Assembly: GCA_903905065.1 (NCBI GenBank)
Contig: CAIVEW010000047.1
Span: 1-38,338, forward strand
DNA length: 38,338 bases
Direction of reading: 5' to 3'
Source of the DNA: an uncultured Bacteroidota bacterium
Lineage (GTDB): Bacteria; Bacteroidota; Bacteroidia; Chitinophagales; Chitinophagaceae
Below are positions 1 to 7,738 of the stretch, one piece after another (position 1 is the first letter of the stretch; every line of letters starts with the position of its first letter). Position numbers and translations under genes: made by a program. The notes under the pieces were generated by a model. It was given only the letters and a program-made list of their open reading frames with translations. It did no database searches and was not told the DNA's origin.

Positions 1-47
1 CCTAAAGGGGCTTATTCTTATTTTCTTTATCCTTTGCGCTCCACCTT

Positions 48-61
48 CCCGCTGTGGCGGG
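48..61. other. Short GC hairpin in rplW-rplB spacer
   Basis: CCCGC and GCGGG flank a TGTG loop downstream of the rplW stop. There is no following T-run on the minus strand, so it is not an intrinsic terminator. It could stabilise or space the polycistronic S10-operon mRNA, since rplB should begin just beyond the left edge. A similar GC hairpin with a CGTG loop lies in the rplK leader (10832-10847). Confidence 0.3.
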
Positions 62-75
62 ACCGGGAGGGTCTA

Positions 76-369
76 TTATACAAACAGGTCAATTGTTTCG
101 CCAGCAGCAAGTGTTACTATCGCTTTCTTATAAGAAGGCTTGCGGCCTGCCAATAATCCGGCTTTAGTAAACCTTGTTTTGCTTTTAGCAGGAACCACAA
201 CTGTATTTACATCAGCTACCTTCACACCGTAAAACTCTTCTACAGCTTTCTTTATTTCCAGCTTATTGGCTTGCTTGCCCACTACGAATGTATAGCGGCC
301 ACTGCGCTCCATCTGGAGATTTACCTTTTCGGTGATCACCGGCCTTACCAACACTTCTGATAGTTTCAT
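76..369 (-). CDS. rplW: 50S ribosomal protein L23
   Basis: This is a 97-residue protein of normal L23 length. L23 binds 23S rRNA domain III at the exit tunnel and docks trigger factor and SRP. The N-terminal VLVRPVITEK segment and the AVEEFYGVKVADVNT stretch are diagnostic, and the basic central loop (about residues 60-80, KSKTRFTKAGLLAGRKPSYK) is the rRNA-binding extension. It is the fourth gene of the S10 operon, 34 nt after the rplD stop. The spacer is a 7-nt-phased T-rich array that ends on the rplD stop codon. The ATG start is unambiguous. Identification rests on sequence motif and gene order. Confidence 0.98.
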   Translation of the reverse strand: MKLSEVLVRPVITEKVNLQMERSGRYTFVVGKQANKLEIKKAVEEFYGVKVADVNTVVVPAKSKTRFTKAGLLAGRKPSYKKAIVTLAAGETIDLFV

Positions 370-371
370 CG

Positions 372-407
372 TTTTTACTTTTTAATTTTTGACTTTTGAT
401 TTTTTAA
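372..407. repeat. 7-nt phased T/A-tract array (rplD-rplW spacer)
   Basis: Five consecutive units of about 7 nt, each a run of 4-6 T followed by two other bases (plus-strand sense), fill the whole spacer between rplW and rplD. The last unit contains the rplD stop codon (TTA on plus, 404-406). Similar arrays occur at 7059-7093, 10267-10353 and 26557-26664. The period and the stop-codon junction are read directly from the sequence. The function is unknown. Confidence 0.7.
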
Positions 408-1042
408 GCTGCTACTTCTTCTTCCAACTCATTGAACATCTTGGCAGCAGACTCAGTGAATATCAAAAGCTGCGTATGCGTGATGTCGTATGTATTCATG
501 TCGCTCAGTACCACTGTCTTGTTATCAGCAAGGTTACGTCCGCTCAGGTATACATTAGTATCATATTCAGGTACTACCAGCATTGTCTTCCACTTGTCAC
601 CGCGAAGTGTGTCTAGTATAGCTGAGAAATCCTTTGTTTTCGGAGCGTCCATTTTCAGGTCTTCTACGATAACGATCTTGTTTTCACGTGCTTTGTAAAC
701 CAGGGCAGATATTTTAGCCAGGTCCTTCACCTTACGGTTCAGTTTGAAAGCATAGCCGTGTGGCAACGGGCCGTTGATAGTACCACCACCCTTATACAAG
801 GGGTTACGGATGTTGCCCTTACGGCTGCCACCGGTACCTTTCTGCTTGTGCAGCTTCTTCGAAGAGCCATGCACTTCTGCACGGGTCTTTGTCTTATGCG
901 TGCCCTGGCGCTGTGCTGCGAGATATTGCTTTACCGCGAGGTAGATACAATGATCGTTTGGCTCAACATTGAAAATATCGTCCGGCAGTTCAACCGAACG
1001 GCCTGTCTTTTCACCTTTAGTATTTAAAACGTCAACTTGCAT
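404..1042 (-). CDS. rplD: 50S ribosomal protein L4
   Basis: This 212-residue protein matches L4 in length and architecture. The long internal loop carrying TKTRAEVHGSSKKLHKQKGT and GGSRKGNIRNPLYKGGG (about residues 50-90) lines the peptide exit tunnel, and the globular C-terminal part ends near the acidic LEEEVAA tail. In enterobacteria L4 also represses its own S10 operon; whether that occurs here cannot be seen. It lies 8 nt downstream of rplC, so translational coupling is likely, and its stop codon is embedded in a phased T-rich array. Confidence 0.98.
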   Translation of the reverse strand: MQVDVLNTKGEKTGRSVELPDDIFNVEPNDHCIYLAVKQYLAAQRQGTHKTKTRAEVHGSSKKLHKQKGTGGSRKGNIRNPLYKGGGTINGPLPHGYAFKLNRKVKDLAKISALVYKARENKIVIVEDLKMDAPKTKDFSAILDTLRGDKWKTMLVVPEYDTNVYLSGRNLADNKTVVLSDMNTYDITHTQLLIFTESAAKMFNELEEEVAA

Positions 1043-1050
1043 GACTATAA

Positions 1051-1668
1051 TTAATTCTGAATTAAAACAATAGAACCGTTATGACCTGGAACCGAACCGC
1101 TAATTAATATATAGTTCTGAGCAGGGAATACTTTTACTACGCGAAGTGCTTTGATCTTTACACGGTCAGTGCCCATGCGGCCGGCCATGCGCATTCCTTT
1201 GAATACACGGCTAGGGTAAGATGAACCACCCACAGATCCTGGTGCACGTGAACGGTCATGCTGGCCATGGGTTGCTTCACCCACACCGCTGAAACCGTGG
1301 CGCCTTACAACACCCTGGAAACCTTTACCTTTGGTAGTGCCGATAACACTTACCTTCTCCCCTTCGGTAAATATTTCACAGGTGATGCTTTCACCCACAT
1401 TCTTATCAATGGAACAATTACGTAATTCTTTTACAACACTTTTAGGAGTAGTGTTCGACTTTGCAAAGTGATTGATCATCGCCTTGGTGGTATTCTTTTC
1501 TTTAGCCTCACCAAAAGCTATCTGCAGGGAGTCGTAACCGTCAGTAGTAACGGTTTTCTTCTGAGTAACCACACATGGCCCAGCTTCGATAATGGTACAA
1601 GCAGTCTGCTTGCCATTTGGTTCGAAAATGCTGGTCATACCGATTTTTTTACCAATAATACCTTTCAT
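1051..1668 (-). CDS. rplC: 50S ribosomal protein L3
   Basis: This is a 205-residue L3, which nucleates early assembly of the 50S subunit near the peptidyl-transferase centre. The start MKGIIGKKIGMTSIF and the conserved central signature KGFQGVVRRHGFSG followed by THGQHDRSRAPGSVG (about residues 115-150) are clear, including the Gln that is methylated by PrmB in some bacteria. It is the second gene of the S10 operon. The 167-nt gap to rpsJ is unusually long for this operon and contains an inverted pair of 8-nt-phased arrays. Confidence 0.98.
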   Translation of the reverse strand: MKGIIGKKIGMTSIFEPNGKQTACTIIEAGPCVVTQKKTVTTDGYDSLQIAFGEAKEKNTTKAMINHFAKSNTTPKSVVKELRNCSIDKNVGESITCEIFTEGEKVSVIGTTKGKGFQGVVRRHGFSGVGEATHGQHDRSRAPGSVGGSSYPSRVFKGMRMAGRMGTDRVKIKALRVVKVFPAQNYILISGSVPGHNGSIVLIQN

Positions 1669-1752
1669 TATTATTATATTTTAGTTCAGCGCCCGGTAAC
1701 CATTGGGAGGCCCGGGTTAAACTGTTTTGCAATGTTTTAAAGAACTGTACTT

Positions 1753-1838
1753 AATTCGGCAATTTGCAAATTCGGCAATGAGCCTTATTATTATCTTCAA
1801 TTATCAAATTGTCGAATTGCCAAATTGGCTAATTATCA
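1753..1838. repeat. Inverted pair of AATT octamer arrays (rpsJ-rplC spacer)
   Basis: Left arm 1753-1780: three 8-nt units beginning AATT plus a terminal AATG. Right arm 1799-1838: five 8-nt units beginning AATT, which read AATTYGRY-like on the minus strand. The arms can pair imperfectly across an 18-nt centre, giving a long AT-rich stem in the rpsJ-rplC transcript. The right arm ends on the rpsJ stop codon (1836-1838). Sister elements are at 8777-8930 and 9446-9571. Confidence 0.75.
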
Positions 1839-2141
1839 TGCTTTTATTTCCACTTCCACGCCACTTGGCAGGTCTAGCTTCGACAACGCATCAACCGTAC
1901 GCGAAGAAGAAGTATAGATGTCCAGCAGGCGCTTGTGTGTGCACAACTGGAACTGCTCACGGCTCTTCTTGTTTACGTGCGGAGAGCGCAATACCGTAAA
2001 GATCTTCTTCTCTGTTGGCAACGGAATAGGGCCTGTAACCACTGCTCCCGTATTGCGCACAGTCTTAACGATCTTATCTGCTGACTTGTCAACCAGGTTG
2101 TGGTCGTAAGATTTTAGCTTTATTCTGATACGCTGTGACAT
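1836..2141 (-). CDS. rpsJ: 30S ribosomal protein S10 (NusE)
   Basis: This 101-residue S10 is a 30S head protein and, as NusE, a transcription antitermination partner of Nus[18 protein letters not shown] near the N-terminus, the [20 protein letters not shown] loop (residues 38-57) and the C-terminal [11 protein letters not shown] are diagnostic. It is the first gene of the S10 operon here, with a consensus promoter 90-120 nt upstream. In many Bacteroidota fusA precedes rpsJ, but here a different plus-strand gene lies upstream. Confidence 0.98.
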   Translation of the reverse strand: MSQRIRIKLKSYDHNLVDKSADKIVKTVRNTGAVVTGPIPLPTEKKIFTVLRSPHVNKKSREQFQLCTHKRLLDIYTSSSRTVDALSKLDLPSGVEVEIKA

Positions 2142-2212
2142 CTTTTCTTGCTTTTTATGTAAAGAGCTTTATACTCCAACTTTATTCGTACTCAGATAGA
2201 TATTCTCTATCC

Positions 2213-2260
2213 CCCAAAATTTGGGACTGCAAAGGTAATCAGTTGTTTTGATTCAGCAAA
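2213..2260 (-). promoter_or_regulatory. Consensus Bacteroidota promoter of the S10 operon with adjacent palindrome
   Basis: On the minus strand TTTG (2257-2260) is followed after exactly 19 nt by TACCTTTG (2230-2237), matching the established Bacteroidota pattern TTTG-N19-TAnnTTTG. Transcription should start near 2224, leaving a leader of about 80 nt before rpsJ. The palindrome CCCAAAATTTGGG (2213-2225) lies at the predicted start and could be an operator. A second -7-like box, TATCTTTG on minus at 2345-2352, lacks a matching upstream element. Confidence 0.75.
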
Positions 2261-2453
2261 CTTTTCTTTGAGAAATTTAAAATTCTTTTCTCCACCCCTC
2301 TAAAGTATTGCCAGTATGGAGATCGGCAACTTTTAAAGGGAGTGCAAAGATACGTGTTTTTTTTGATTTTAGCTCCTTTTGGTCAACAGGAACCCTAAAT
2401 CATAAGGAATGCCGAGGATAAGGTGTTATTTTATTTCGTATTTTGGTTTAATT

Positions 2454-2867
2454 ATGAGCGACCTCGTAACTATAACGACTTTCAACAACACATTTGAGGC
2501 CAATCTTGCCGCCAGCCATCTGGAGCGAGAAGGAATTGAAACATTTATGTCTGATCAGAATATTAGCGCATTATATCCTAATGTAGGAGGTCCAATAAAC
2601 CTTATTGTAGCTAGCCCTTCCGGTGCATTCGGAGGCGTAAAGCTGCAAATAAAGGATGATGATATTCCTAAGGCTATTGAGATACTCAAAGAACATGGCT
2701 ATTTAAATGAAGAAACGGAAAAACCTTCAAAAGCGGCTGATGCTATCGATAAAATGACAAATAAAATCCCATTTCTTCGCCCATACCCATTGCAAGTAAA
2801 ATTGCTTGCAATAATTTTTACTATTCTCGCAATCTCAATAGTTGTTTTTGTTATAAAAAAAGGATAA
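2454..2867 (+). CDS. DUF2007-domain protein with C-terminal membrane anchor
   Basis: This 137-residue protein has a DUF2007 (putative signal-transducing protein) domain at about residues 5-85: TTFNNTFEANLAASHLEREG, then a GGPINLIV core and a VKLQIKDDDIPKAIEILKEHG helix. A hydrophobic segment near the C-terminus (KLLAIIFTILAISIVVFVI) followed by two lysines suggests a tail-anchored inner-membrane protein with the domain in the cytoplasm. The ATG at 2454 is preferred over an in-frame ATG at 2409, because the extra 15 residues do not fit the domain start. The biochemical role of DUF2007 is unknown. It stands alone, divergent from rpsJ. Confidence 0.85.
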   Translation: MSDLVTITTFNNTFEANLAASHLEREGIETFMSDQNISALYPNVGGPINLIVASPSGAFGGVKLQIKDDDIPKAIEILKEHGYLNEETEKPSKAADAIDKMTNKIPFLRPYPLQVKLLAIIFTILAISIVVFVIKKG

Positions 2868-2927
2868 TCGCGTACGCCATATATCTGTTATCCGAAACAT
2901 TCACTATTTTTTTAAAAAATCTACGAT

Positions 2928-3590
2928 TTGAAAAAATACATAAGTATTCTTCTTGCCTTATTGATGACCACCTGCGGCTACGCGCAAACAAAAGCTGATC
3001 TCTTCGGCAACGCCCCTATAACGTGGCTGGGCCTGGATCTTGCGCATTTAAAATACACTGGTAAGCCCAGCCAGCATAACAATACAGGCCTTATTACTAA
3101 TGCCGATCTGCAGACGGAATTTTTTCCATCTTGGAATGAACTGTTCTTCAACGAACAGTACAAATTTAATATCGCCTCGGCCGTTCACAGAGACTTTGTT
3201 GGTTATGCCATGGACATAACTCGAAACGAAAATAGAAAGGTAAATAAGGGGTATGTTACCGATAACGAAAGTGAATATCAACTACTTACGACCGACAGCG
3301 TTTCCAAATTTATTGAAGGCTACGATTTCGGACGAAAAAAAGGCATTGGTATGCTTTTCTTTGTGGAGGGGATGAATAAGCGTAAGCGGGAAGCTTCCGC
3401 CTGGGTCACTTTTGTGGATATGGGTAGAAAGACGGTGTTGCTCACCGAACGCGTAACGGGTAAAGCTGGTGGAGCTGGGTTCCGAAATTTTTGGGCGCAC
3501 GCATTCTCCAATATTGTCTGGAACACGGGGAGCGAATTCGATGAATGGAGTAGTATGGCGCATGGCAATTCTCTTTTTATGAATTTATAA
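2928..3590 (+). CDS. Secreted protein of unknown function, paralogue A (TTG start)
   Basis: This is a 220-residue protein with a signal peptide (MKKYISILLALLMTTCGYAQ) and cleavage after AQ. The first codon is TTG; starting there gives a complete signal peptide and no ATG fits. The mature part begins TKADLFGNAPITWLGLD and contains EYQLLTTDSVSKFIEGYDF, GIGMLFFVEGMNK and FRNFWAHAF. It is clearly homologous along its full length to the next gene (3678-4313). The family appears in other Bacteroidota as a hypothetical secreted protein; I know no assigned function. The C-terminus is about 10 residues longer and diverges from its paralogue. Confidence 0.85.
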   Translation: MKKYISILLALLMTTCGYAQTKADLFGNAPITWLGLDLAHLKYTGKPSQHNNTGLITNADLQTEFFPSWNELFFNEQYKFNIASAVHRDFVGYAMDITRNENRKVNKGYVTDNESEYQLLTTDSVSKFIEGYDFGRKKGIGMLFFVEGMNKRKREASAWVTFVDMGRKTVLLTERVTGKAGGAGFRNFWAHAFSNIVWNTGSEFDEWSSMAHGNSLFMNL

Positions 3591-3677
3591 TGTCTGTACG
3601 CGACATCTTCGTTTTTCGAATATTCAATAACTTAGTGCCGCTAAAATATTTTTACACTTTATTAAAAACCGAACAAA

Positions 3678-4313
3678 ATGAAAAAAATACTACTTCTTAT
3701 TCTGTTAGCTAATATCGGCACCACACTTAATGGCCATGCACAAACCAAGGCCGATATCTTCAGCAGTGCACCCATAACCTGGCTGGGGCTCGATTTCACG
3801 CATTTAAAATTTATTGGTAGTGCTGCACAATTCAAAGACGCAGGCGTCATTACTAACAGTGATATGCGGTCGAAATATTTCCCCGGCTGGAATAACCTGT
3901 TCATTGCTGAACAAAAGAAGTATGACGTGGCTGGTGCCGTGCACCGGGATAATGTTAGCTATGCTACGGACATAACGCAGGGTGCCAATGACAAATCAAC
4001 CGCAGAATATTTTACCGATAAAGCCGATGATTACCAATTGCTCACCACCGATATGATCTCGACGCTCGTGGCTGGTTACGACTTCAAAGGCAAGACCGGT
4101 ATTGGCCTGCTCTTTTTTGTAGACGGTATGAGTAAAGACAAGGTGGAGGCATCTATGTGGGTGACATTTGTGGACATGGCCGGCAAAAAGGTGCTACTTA
4201 CTAACCGGATGACCGGAAGCGCCGGCGGCTTTGGTTTCCGGAACTACTGGGCGAAGAGTTTTTACAATGTCTTAGGAGATGTAGAGCATGATTTTAAAAA
4301 ATGGGGCAAATAG
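3678..4313 (+). CDS. Secreted protein of unknown function, paralogue B
   Basis: This is a 211-residue protein with a signal peptide (about 22 residues, ending GHAQ), followed by TKADIFSSAPITWLGLDF. It shares ordered blocks with the upstream gene: FPGWN, AVHRDNVSYATDIT, DDYQLLTTDMIS, GIGLLFFVDGMSKDK, ASMWVTFVDM, VLLTNRMTGSAGGFGFRNYW. The GRNYWAKS-like end is the better conserved one, so this copy probably represents the ancestral form. The 87-nt gap has no obvious terminator, so co-transcription with paralogue A is possible. There are no catalytic motifs. Periplasmic or outer-membrane localisation is inferred from the signal peptide only. Confidence 0.87.
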   Translation: MKKILLLILLANIGTTLNGHAQTKADIFSSAPITWLGLDFTHLKFIGSAAQFKDAGVITNSDMRSKYFPGWNNLFIAEQKKYDVAGAVHRDNVSYATDITQGANDKSTAEYFTDKADDYQLLTTDMISTLVAGYDFKGKTGIGLLFFVDGMSKDKVEASMWVTFVDMAGKKVLLTNRMTGSAGGFGFRNYWAKSFYNVLGDVEHDFKKWGK

Positions 4314-4353
4314 TCCATTTTGGACCTCCTGCAATATGGTGAGGGTAATTAAG

Positions 4354-4361
4354 TATCTTTG
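4354..4361 (+). promoter_or_regulatory. -7 promoter box for the T9SS cargo gene
   Basis: TATCTTTG matches the Bacteroidota -7 consensus TAnnTTTG and lies 26 nt before the ATG at 4388. The position 19 nt upstream reads GCAA rather than TTTG, so only the -7 half is supported. Confidence 0.5.
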
Positions 4362-4387
4362 CTTATTAATTAACTAAAAACCATATT

Positions 4388-5422
4388 ATGTTTAAGAAAC
4401 TATTGCCCTCGCTAATTTTAATAGGAAGCACTATCACTTCCTACGCGCAGTCAACACTTACTGCTGCTAACTTTAACCCGCAGATCGGAGATGCCTTTGC
4501 CATTGTCAATTGTGACACAGCCGGTGTTACGCCCGGTGGATCCGGACCAGGACAAAACTGGGATTTCACGACTGCGCTTGTAACTACATCTCTGGATACA
4601 GGCAACGCGGTGCCTTGTCTTTCTACTCCGCATTGCGCCATGTTCCCCGGTACTACCTTGGCTGTAAAATCCCCTCAGTCCGACCTGATACAATATATCA
4701 AGGCGGATAGTTCAAGATTGTCACAAGTTGGCTACTACCAGGCGGCAGACACTAACCTTGTTCTTTCTACGGACCCGATGGATGAGATCCGGTACCCATT
4801 TACCTATCTTGACTCATTCACCGACAGTTATTCCGGCACGCTTACTTTTTCATTGGCTACCGCCAATGAAATTGGTTCGGTACACGTGATTTGTGATGCA
4901 TATGGCACTTTGCACCTGCCTGGCGGTGTTACCTTTACCAATGCTCTAAGGGTAAACAGCACGCAGGTTTTCACGGATAGTACAGATCTTTTCGGAACGC
5001 CAACCATTGATACATTTAACATCAATACCTATACCTGGTATGTTGCGAATTATCATTCGGCGCTGTTGACGATCAGTTACGTAACACAGGTGGGAGCGGC
5101 TTCTTCCAGTTATAAACTCGTATCCTATGCACCCTACCAGGTGCAGGCGGCCGGTGTACCCCTTGTGAACGGTAGTACTTCTTCGTTAACTGTCTACCCG
5201 AACCCGGTGCAAGATGAACTGAACATCGATTACGATGGTAAGAACAATAAAAATGTCCGAATAACTCTGATGGATGTCTTAGGCAGGCAGGTGGCAGTGA
5301 TAGCCGATGGCCAAATAAACCAACACCTAACCTACAACACGGCAGGCTTGGCAAAGGGGGTATACGTACTTCACCTGCAGTCGGGCGATGAGTCAATAAC
5401 AAGGAAAATTGAAGTCGAGTAA
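4388..5422 (+). CDS. T9SS type A sorting-domain secreted protein
   Basis: This is a 344-residue exported protein. Residues 1-20 are a signal peptide (MFKKLLPSLILIGSTITSYA). The C-terminal 80 residues are a type A CTD for the type IX secretion system: LTVYPNPVQDELNID, then RITLMDVLGRQV, GLAKGVYVLHLQSGDES and the terminal basic/acidic strand TRKIEVE. The CTD directs export across the outer membrane and is removed by PorU-type sortase. The central region (about 25-260) is beta-rich and resembles uncharacterised Bacteroidota cargo. I see no enzyme motif. It has its own -7 box and a strong terminator, so it is likely monocistronic. Confidence 0.92.
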   Translation: MFKKLLPSLILIGSTITSYAQSTLTAANFNPQIGDAFAIVNCDTAGVTPGGSGPGQNWDFTTALVTTSLDTGNAVPCLSTPHCAMFPGTTLAVKSPQSDLIQYIKADSSRLSQVGYYQAADTNLVLSTDPMDEIRYPFTYLDSFTDSYSGTLTFSLATANEIGSVHVICDAYGTLHLPGGVTFTNALRVNSTQVFTDSTDLFGTPTIDTFNINTYTWYVANYHSALLTISYVTQVGAASSSYKLVSYAPYQVQAAGVPLVNGSTSSLTVYPNPVQDELNIDYDGKNNKNVRITLMDVLGRQVAVIADGQINQHLTYNTAGLAKGVYVLHLQSGDESITRKIEVE

Positions 5423-5446
5423 TACCGGCTGAAAATACTTTACGAG

Positions 5447-5481
5447 ATAGCGGTTCAGCATTATGAGCCGCTATTTTTTTT
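5447..5481 (+). terminator. Rho-independent terminator of the T9SS cargo gene
   Basis: An 11-bp stem (5447-5457 with 5464-5474, one G-T wobble) and a 6-nt loop are followed by eight T (5474-5481). It lies 25 nt after the stop codon, and its shape is that of a canonical intrinsic terminator. Confidence 0.88.
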
Positions 5482-5533
5482 GCGCTTCCTGCCGGAGTTG
5501 TCCTTTCCTTAACTTTAGTTTCTATAACTTAGT

Positions 5534-5541
5534 TATCTTTG
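5534..5541 (+). promoter_or_regulatory. -7 promoter box for the MORN protein gene
   Basis: TATCTTTG lies 35 nt before the ATG at 5577 and just after the upstream terminator, the expected position for a new transcription unit. No TTTG is found at the N19 position. Confidence 0.5.
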
Positions 5542-5576
5542 ATTTACACGGCGACTGCCGTTTTTGATTTGGAATA

Positions 5577-7061
5577 ATGAATAACAGAGCGTCCAAGATC
5601 CTTATTGTGTTTCTGATGTTTCTGAGCCTGGGTACCGCCGCGCAAAAAACCGCAAAGACCAGGAAGTCAGCTGCCAAACCGGCCATTGACACCAATAGTA
5701 CGCCAGAGCATAAGAAGAGGGTCGCCATAGAGCTCTACAAAGCAGAACTGGAGAAACCATCGCCAAAGGACCTGAATATACTTAACGACCTGCTGGCCAA
5801 GGGCGCGAACATTACCGATGCGAGCAAACAAGGCTGGACTTTGCTTCATGAAGCAGCTTACCAGGGAGATACCGCTCTTATTGTACGGTGCCTGAAAGGC
5901 GGTGTGCCGGTAAATGCGGTTTATTTGACAGCAACATCTAAAAATACCCCTCTTTACTGGTCTATTCATAACAATCATCGAGATGCGCAACAGTTGCTGA
6001 CACAAAATGGCGGCACATTAGGAATAGCTGACGGATATGGTATTCAGCAGTATGACAGTGGCAACAAATATTTTGGCTATTTCCTCAATGGTGACAAGTC
6101 GGGGCAAGGTGCATTTTACTACGCGGACAGCAGCCATTACGAAGGTGGCTGGGAAAAAGACGAAAAGTCTGGCAATGGAATATTTTACTGGAGTTGGGGA
6201 GATAGGTATGAAGGCGAAATGGCACATGATAAGTTATCTGGCAAAGGCATTTTTTATTTTGCAAATGGCAACAAGTACGAAGGGGAGTGGAAAAACAGTC
6301 TCAAGGACGGCGTGGGCCACTTTTATTGGAAAAACGGCGACGAATATGAAGGGCATTATGAAAAAGGGGAGCGCTCCGGCGAGGGCATATTCAATTGGGC
6401 CAGTTGCGACAGGTATGTAGGGCATTTTGAGCACGATAAACAATCCGGGCAGGGCAATTTTTATTTCGAGAACGGCGATATTTACAAGGGAGAATGGAAA
6501 GATGACCTGGAGAACGGAACGGGCACTTTCCAATGGGCGGTAGGGCATAGCTATACCGGTCAGTTCCTGAATAATAAGCTGGACGGGCATGGTACCTGCT
6601 ATTGGAAAAACGGCGAAAAATATGATGGGCATTACGAGAAAAATATAAGGACTGGCCAAGGTTCCTATTACTGGACAAACAAAGACAAATACATAGGGCA
6701 CTTTGTCAATAATGAACGCAGCGGCCATGGCAGCTATTACTACGATAACGGAGATGCCTATGAAGGCGAGTGGTTCCACGACCAGAAAAGCGGTGAAGGC
6801 ACCTTTTATTGGAAGACGGGCGATAAATACGAGGGCCATTTCGAGAATGACCGGAAGAACGGTTATGGAGTCTATACTATTGGGACTAAGAAAGCCAAGA
6901 GGAGCATAAGCTATTGCAAGAAGTGCAAATTGTATAAAGGCTATTGGAAAGACGGCGTGAAAAGCGGAAAGGGGGAATGTTATATGCAGGGCGGAAAGAT
7001 GGTCTATTCCGGGAATTTTGAGAAAGACAAGCCTAAAGATGGCTACCCTGGCATACATTAA
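5577..7061 (+). CDS. Exported ankyrin-MORN repeat protein
   Basis: This is a 494-residue protein. Residues 1-22 form a signal peptide (cleavage near TAAQ). Residues about 80-145 carry ankyrin-type repeats (GWTLLHEAAYQGDTALIVRC and NTPLYWSIHNNHRDAQQLL). From about residue 160 to the end there are 14 MORN-type repeats, most exactly 23 residues, of the form YEGxxxxxxxSGxGxFYWxxGDx. The twelfth repeat is expanded and contains a CxxC-like YCKKCK pair. MORN tracts often bind lipids or act as elongated scaffolds. The signal peptide places this one in the periplasm or at the outer membrane, so it is probably structural or adaptor-like. There is no catalytic domain. Expression is likely driven by the TATCTTTG box at 5534. 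Confidence 0.9.
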   Translation: MNNRASKILIVFLMFLSLGTAAQKTAKTRKSAAKPAIDTNSTPEHKKRVAIELYKAELEKPSPKDLNILNDLLAKGANITDASKQGWTLLHEAAYQGDTALIVRCLKGGVPVNAVYLTATSKNTPLYWSIHNNHRDAQQLLTQNGGTLGIADGYGIQQYDSGNKYFGYFLNGDKSGQGAFYYADSSHYEGGWEKDEKSGNGIFYWSWGDRYEGEMAHDKLSGKGIFYFANGNKYEGEWKNSLKDGVGHFYWKNGDEYEGHYEKGERSGEGIFNWASCDRYVGHFEHDKQSGQGNFYFENGDIYKGEWKDDLENGTGTFQWAVGHSYTGQFLNNKLDGHGTCYWKNGEKYDGHYEKNIRTGQGSYYWTNKDKYIGHFVNNERSGHGSYYYDNGDAYEGEWFHDQKSGEGTFYWKTGDKYEGHFENDRKNGYGVYTIGTKKAKRSISYCKKCKLYKGYWKDGVKSGKGECYMQGGKMVYSGNFEKDKPKDGYPGIH

Positions 7062-7093
7062 AAAATCAAAAGTCAAAAATTAAAAGTTAAAAG
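7059..7093. repeat. 7-nt phased A-tract array at the MORN gene 3' end
   Basis: Five 7-nt units of the type TCAAAAG or TTAAAAG begin with the TAA stop codon of the MORN gene and extend 32 nt downstream. This is the same design as at 372-407 and 10267-10353, but on the other strand and next to a non-ribosomal gene, so it is not ribosome-operon specific. Confidence 0.7.
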
Positions 7094-7119
7094 CCCTACG
7101 TTGTAACGTTGGTTGCCGG

Positions 7120-7722
7120 CTATAGATAATAGCGTACCATAGGCCTGTTCTTCGAAGTACGGTCTGCTATCTCAAACCCCGCCTCTTCAAACGACCGGTA
7201 CAAGCCGATCCAGGCAAAGGAATCAGGAAGTTTTTCTTGCGTTGGGATGGTAGGGTAGGCTTCTATCACTTTTATGTTTTGTTTCCTCGCAACATCTATC
7301 ACGCCCTTCAGCATTGCGATTGATACACCCATCCTGCGGAAGTTCTTATCGATAAAGAAGCAGGTGATGGACCATACAGGTGTATCATCTATCCGCTTGT
7401 GCACCCTTGAGTTTTCCAGTTTCAGATACTCTTCTCTGGGCGCGAACGCGCACCAGCCGACAGCCTGCCCGTCATAAATGCCTATCACACCCGTCGGCAG
7501 GCCTGCCCATACCAGTTCTTTCAAGCTGTTCTTATTGCCGTCGTTTTCTTTGCCTTGTACAAAGTCGTCCTTCTTCAGCCGGAAATACATACACCAGCAA
7601 TTGCCGCATGCACCGCGCTCCCCGAAAAGTTGAACAAACAACGGCCAGTTCTTTTTAGAGAGCGGTTCAAAGGTTAGCTCGCTGAGTATGTCGCCGTCTT
7701 TTACCGATGGTATTTTCTTCAT
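7120..7722 (-). CDS. GNAT-family N-acetyltransferase
   Basis: This is a 200-residue cytoplasmic protein. The acetyl-CoA binding motif A is the segment around WSITCFFIDKNFRRMGVS (about residues 118-135), followed by the helix AMLKGVIDVARKQN; the pyrophosphate-loop consensus RxxGxG/A ends in Ser here. The C-terminal GLYRSFEEAGFEIA is the usual GNAT end. The N-terminal GACGNCWCMYF cysteine cluster is typical of a Bacteroidota/Firmicutes subgroup of unknown substrate. It follows the DinB gene by 16 nt on the same strand, so the two probably form an operon. The substrate cannot be deduced. Confidence 0.88.
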   Translation of the reverse strand: MKKIPSVKDGDILSELTFEPLSKKNWPLFVQLFGERGACGNCWCMYFRLKKDDFVQGKENDGNKNSLKELVWAGLPTGVIGIYDGQAVGWCAFAPREEYLKLENSRVHKRIDDTPVWSITCFFIDKNFRRMGVSIAMLKGVIDVARKQNIKVIEAYPTIPTQEKLPDSFAWIGLYRSFEEAGFEIADRTSKNRPMVRYYL

Positions 7723-7738
7723 TGTGTGGGTTTTTCAA

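Noticed and set aside
6234..7076. Long minus-strand ORF (280 residues) opposite the MORN gene
   Set aside because: The MORN repeat DNA (69-nt periodic, Gly/Asp/Lys-rich) keeps antisense frames open. Hydrophobic translation has no domain, and the plus-strand gene has clear MORN repeats and a signal peptide.
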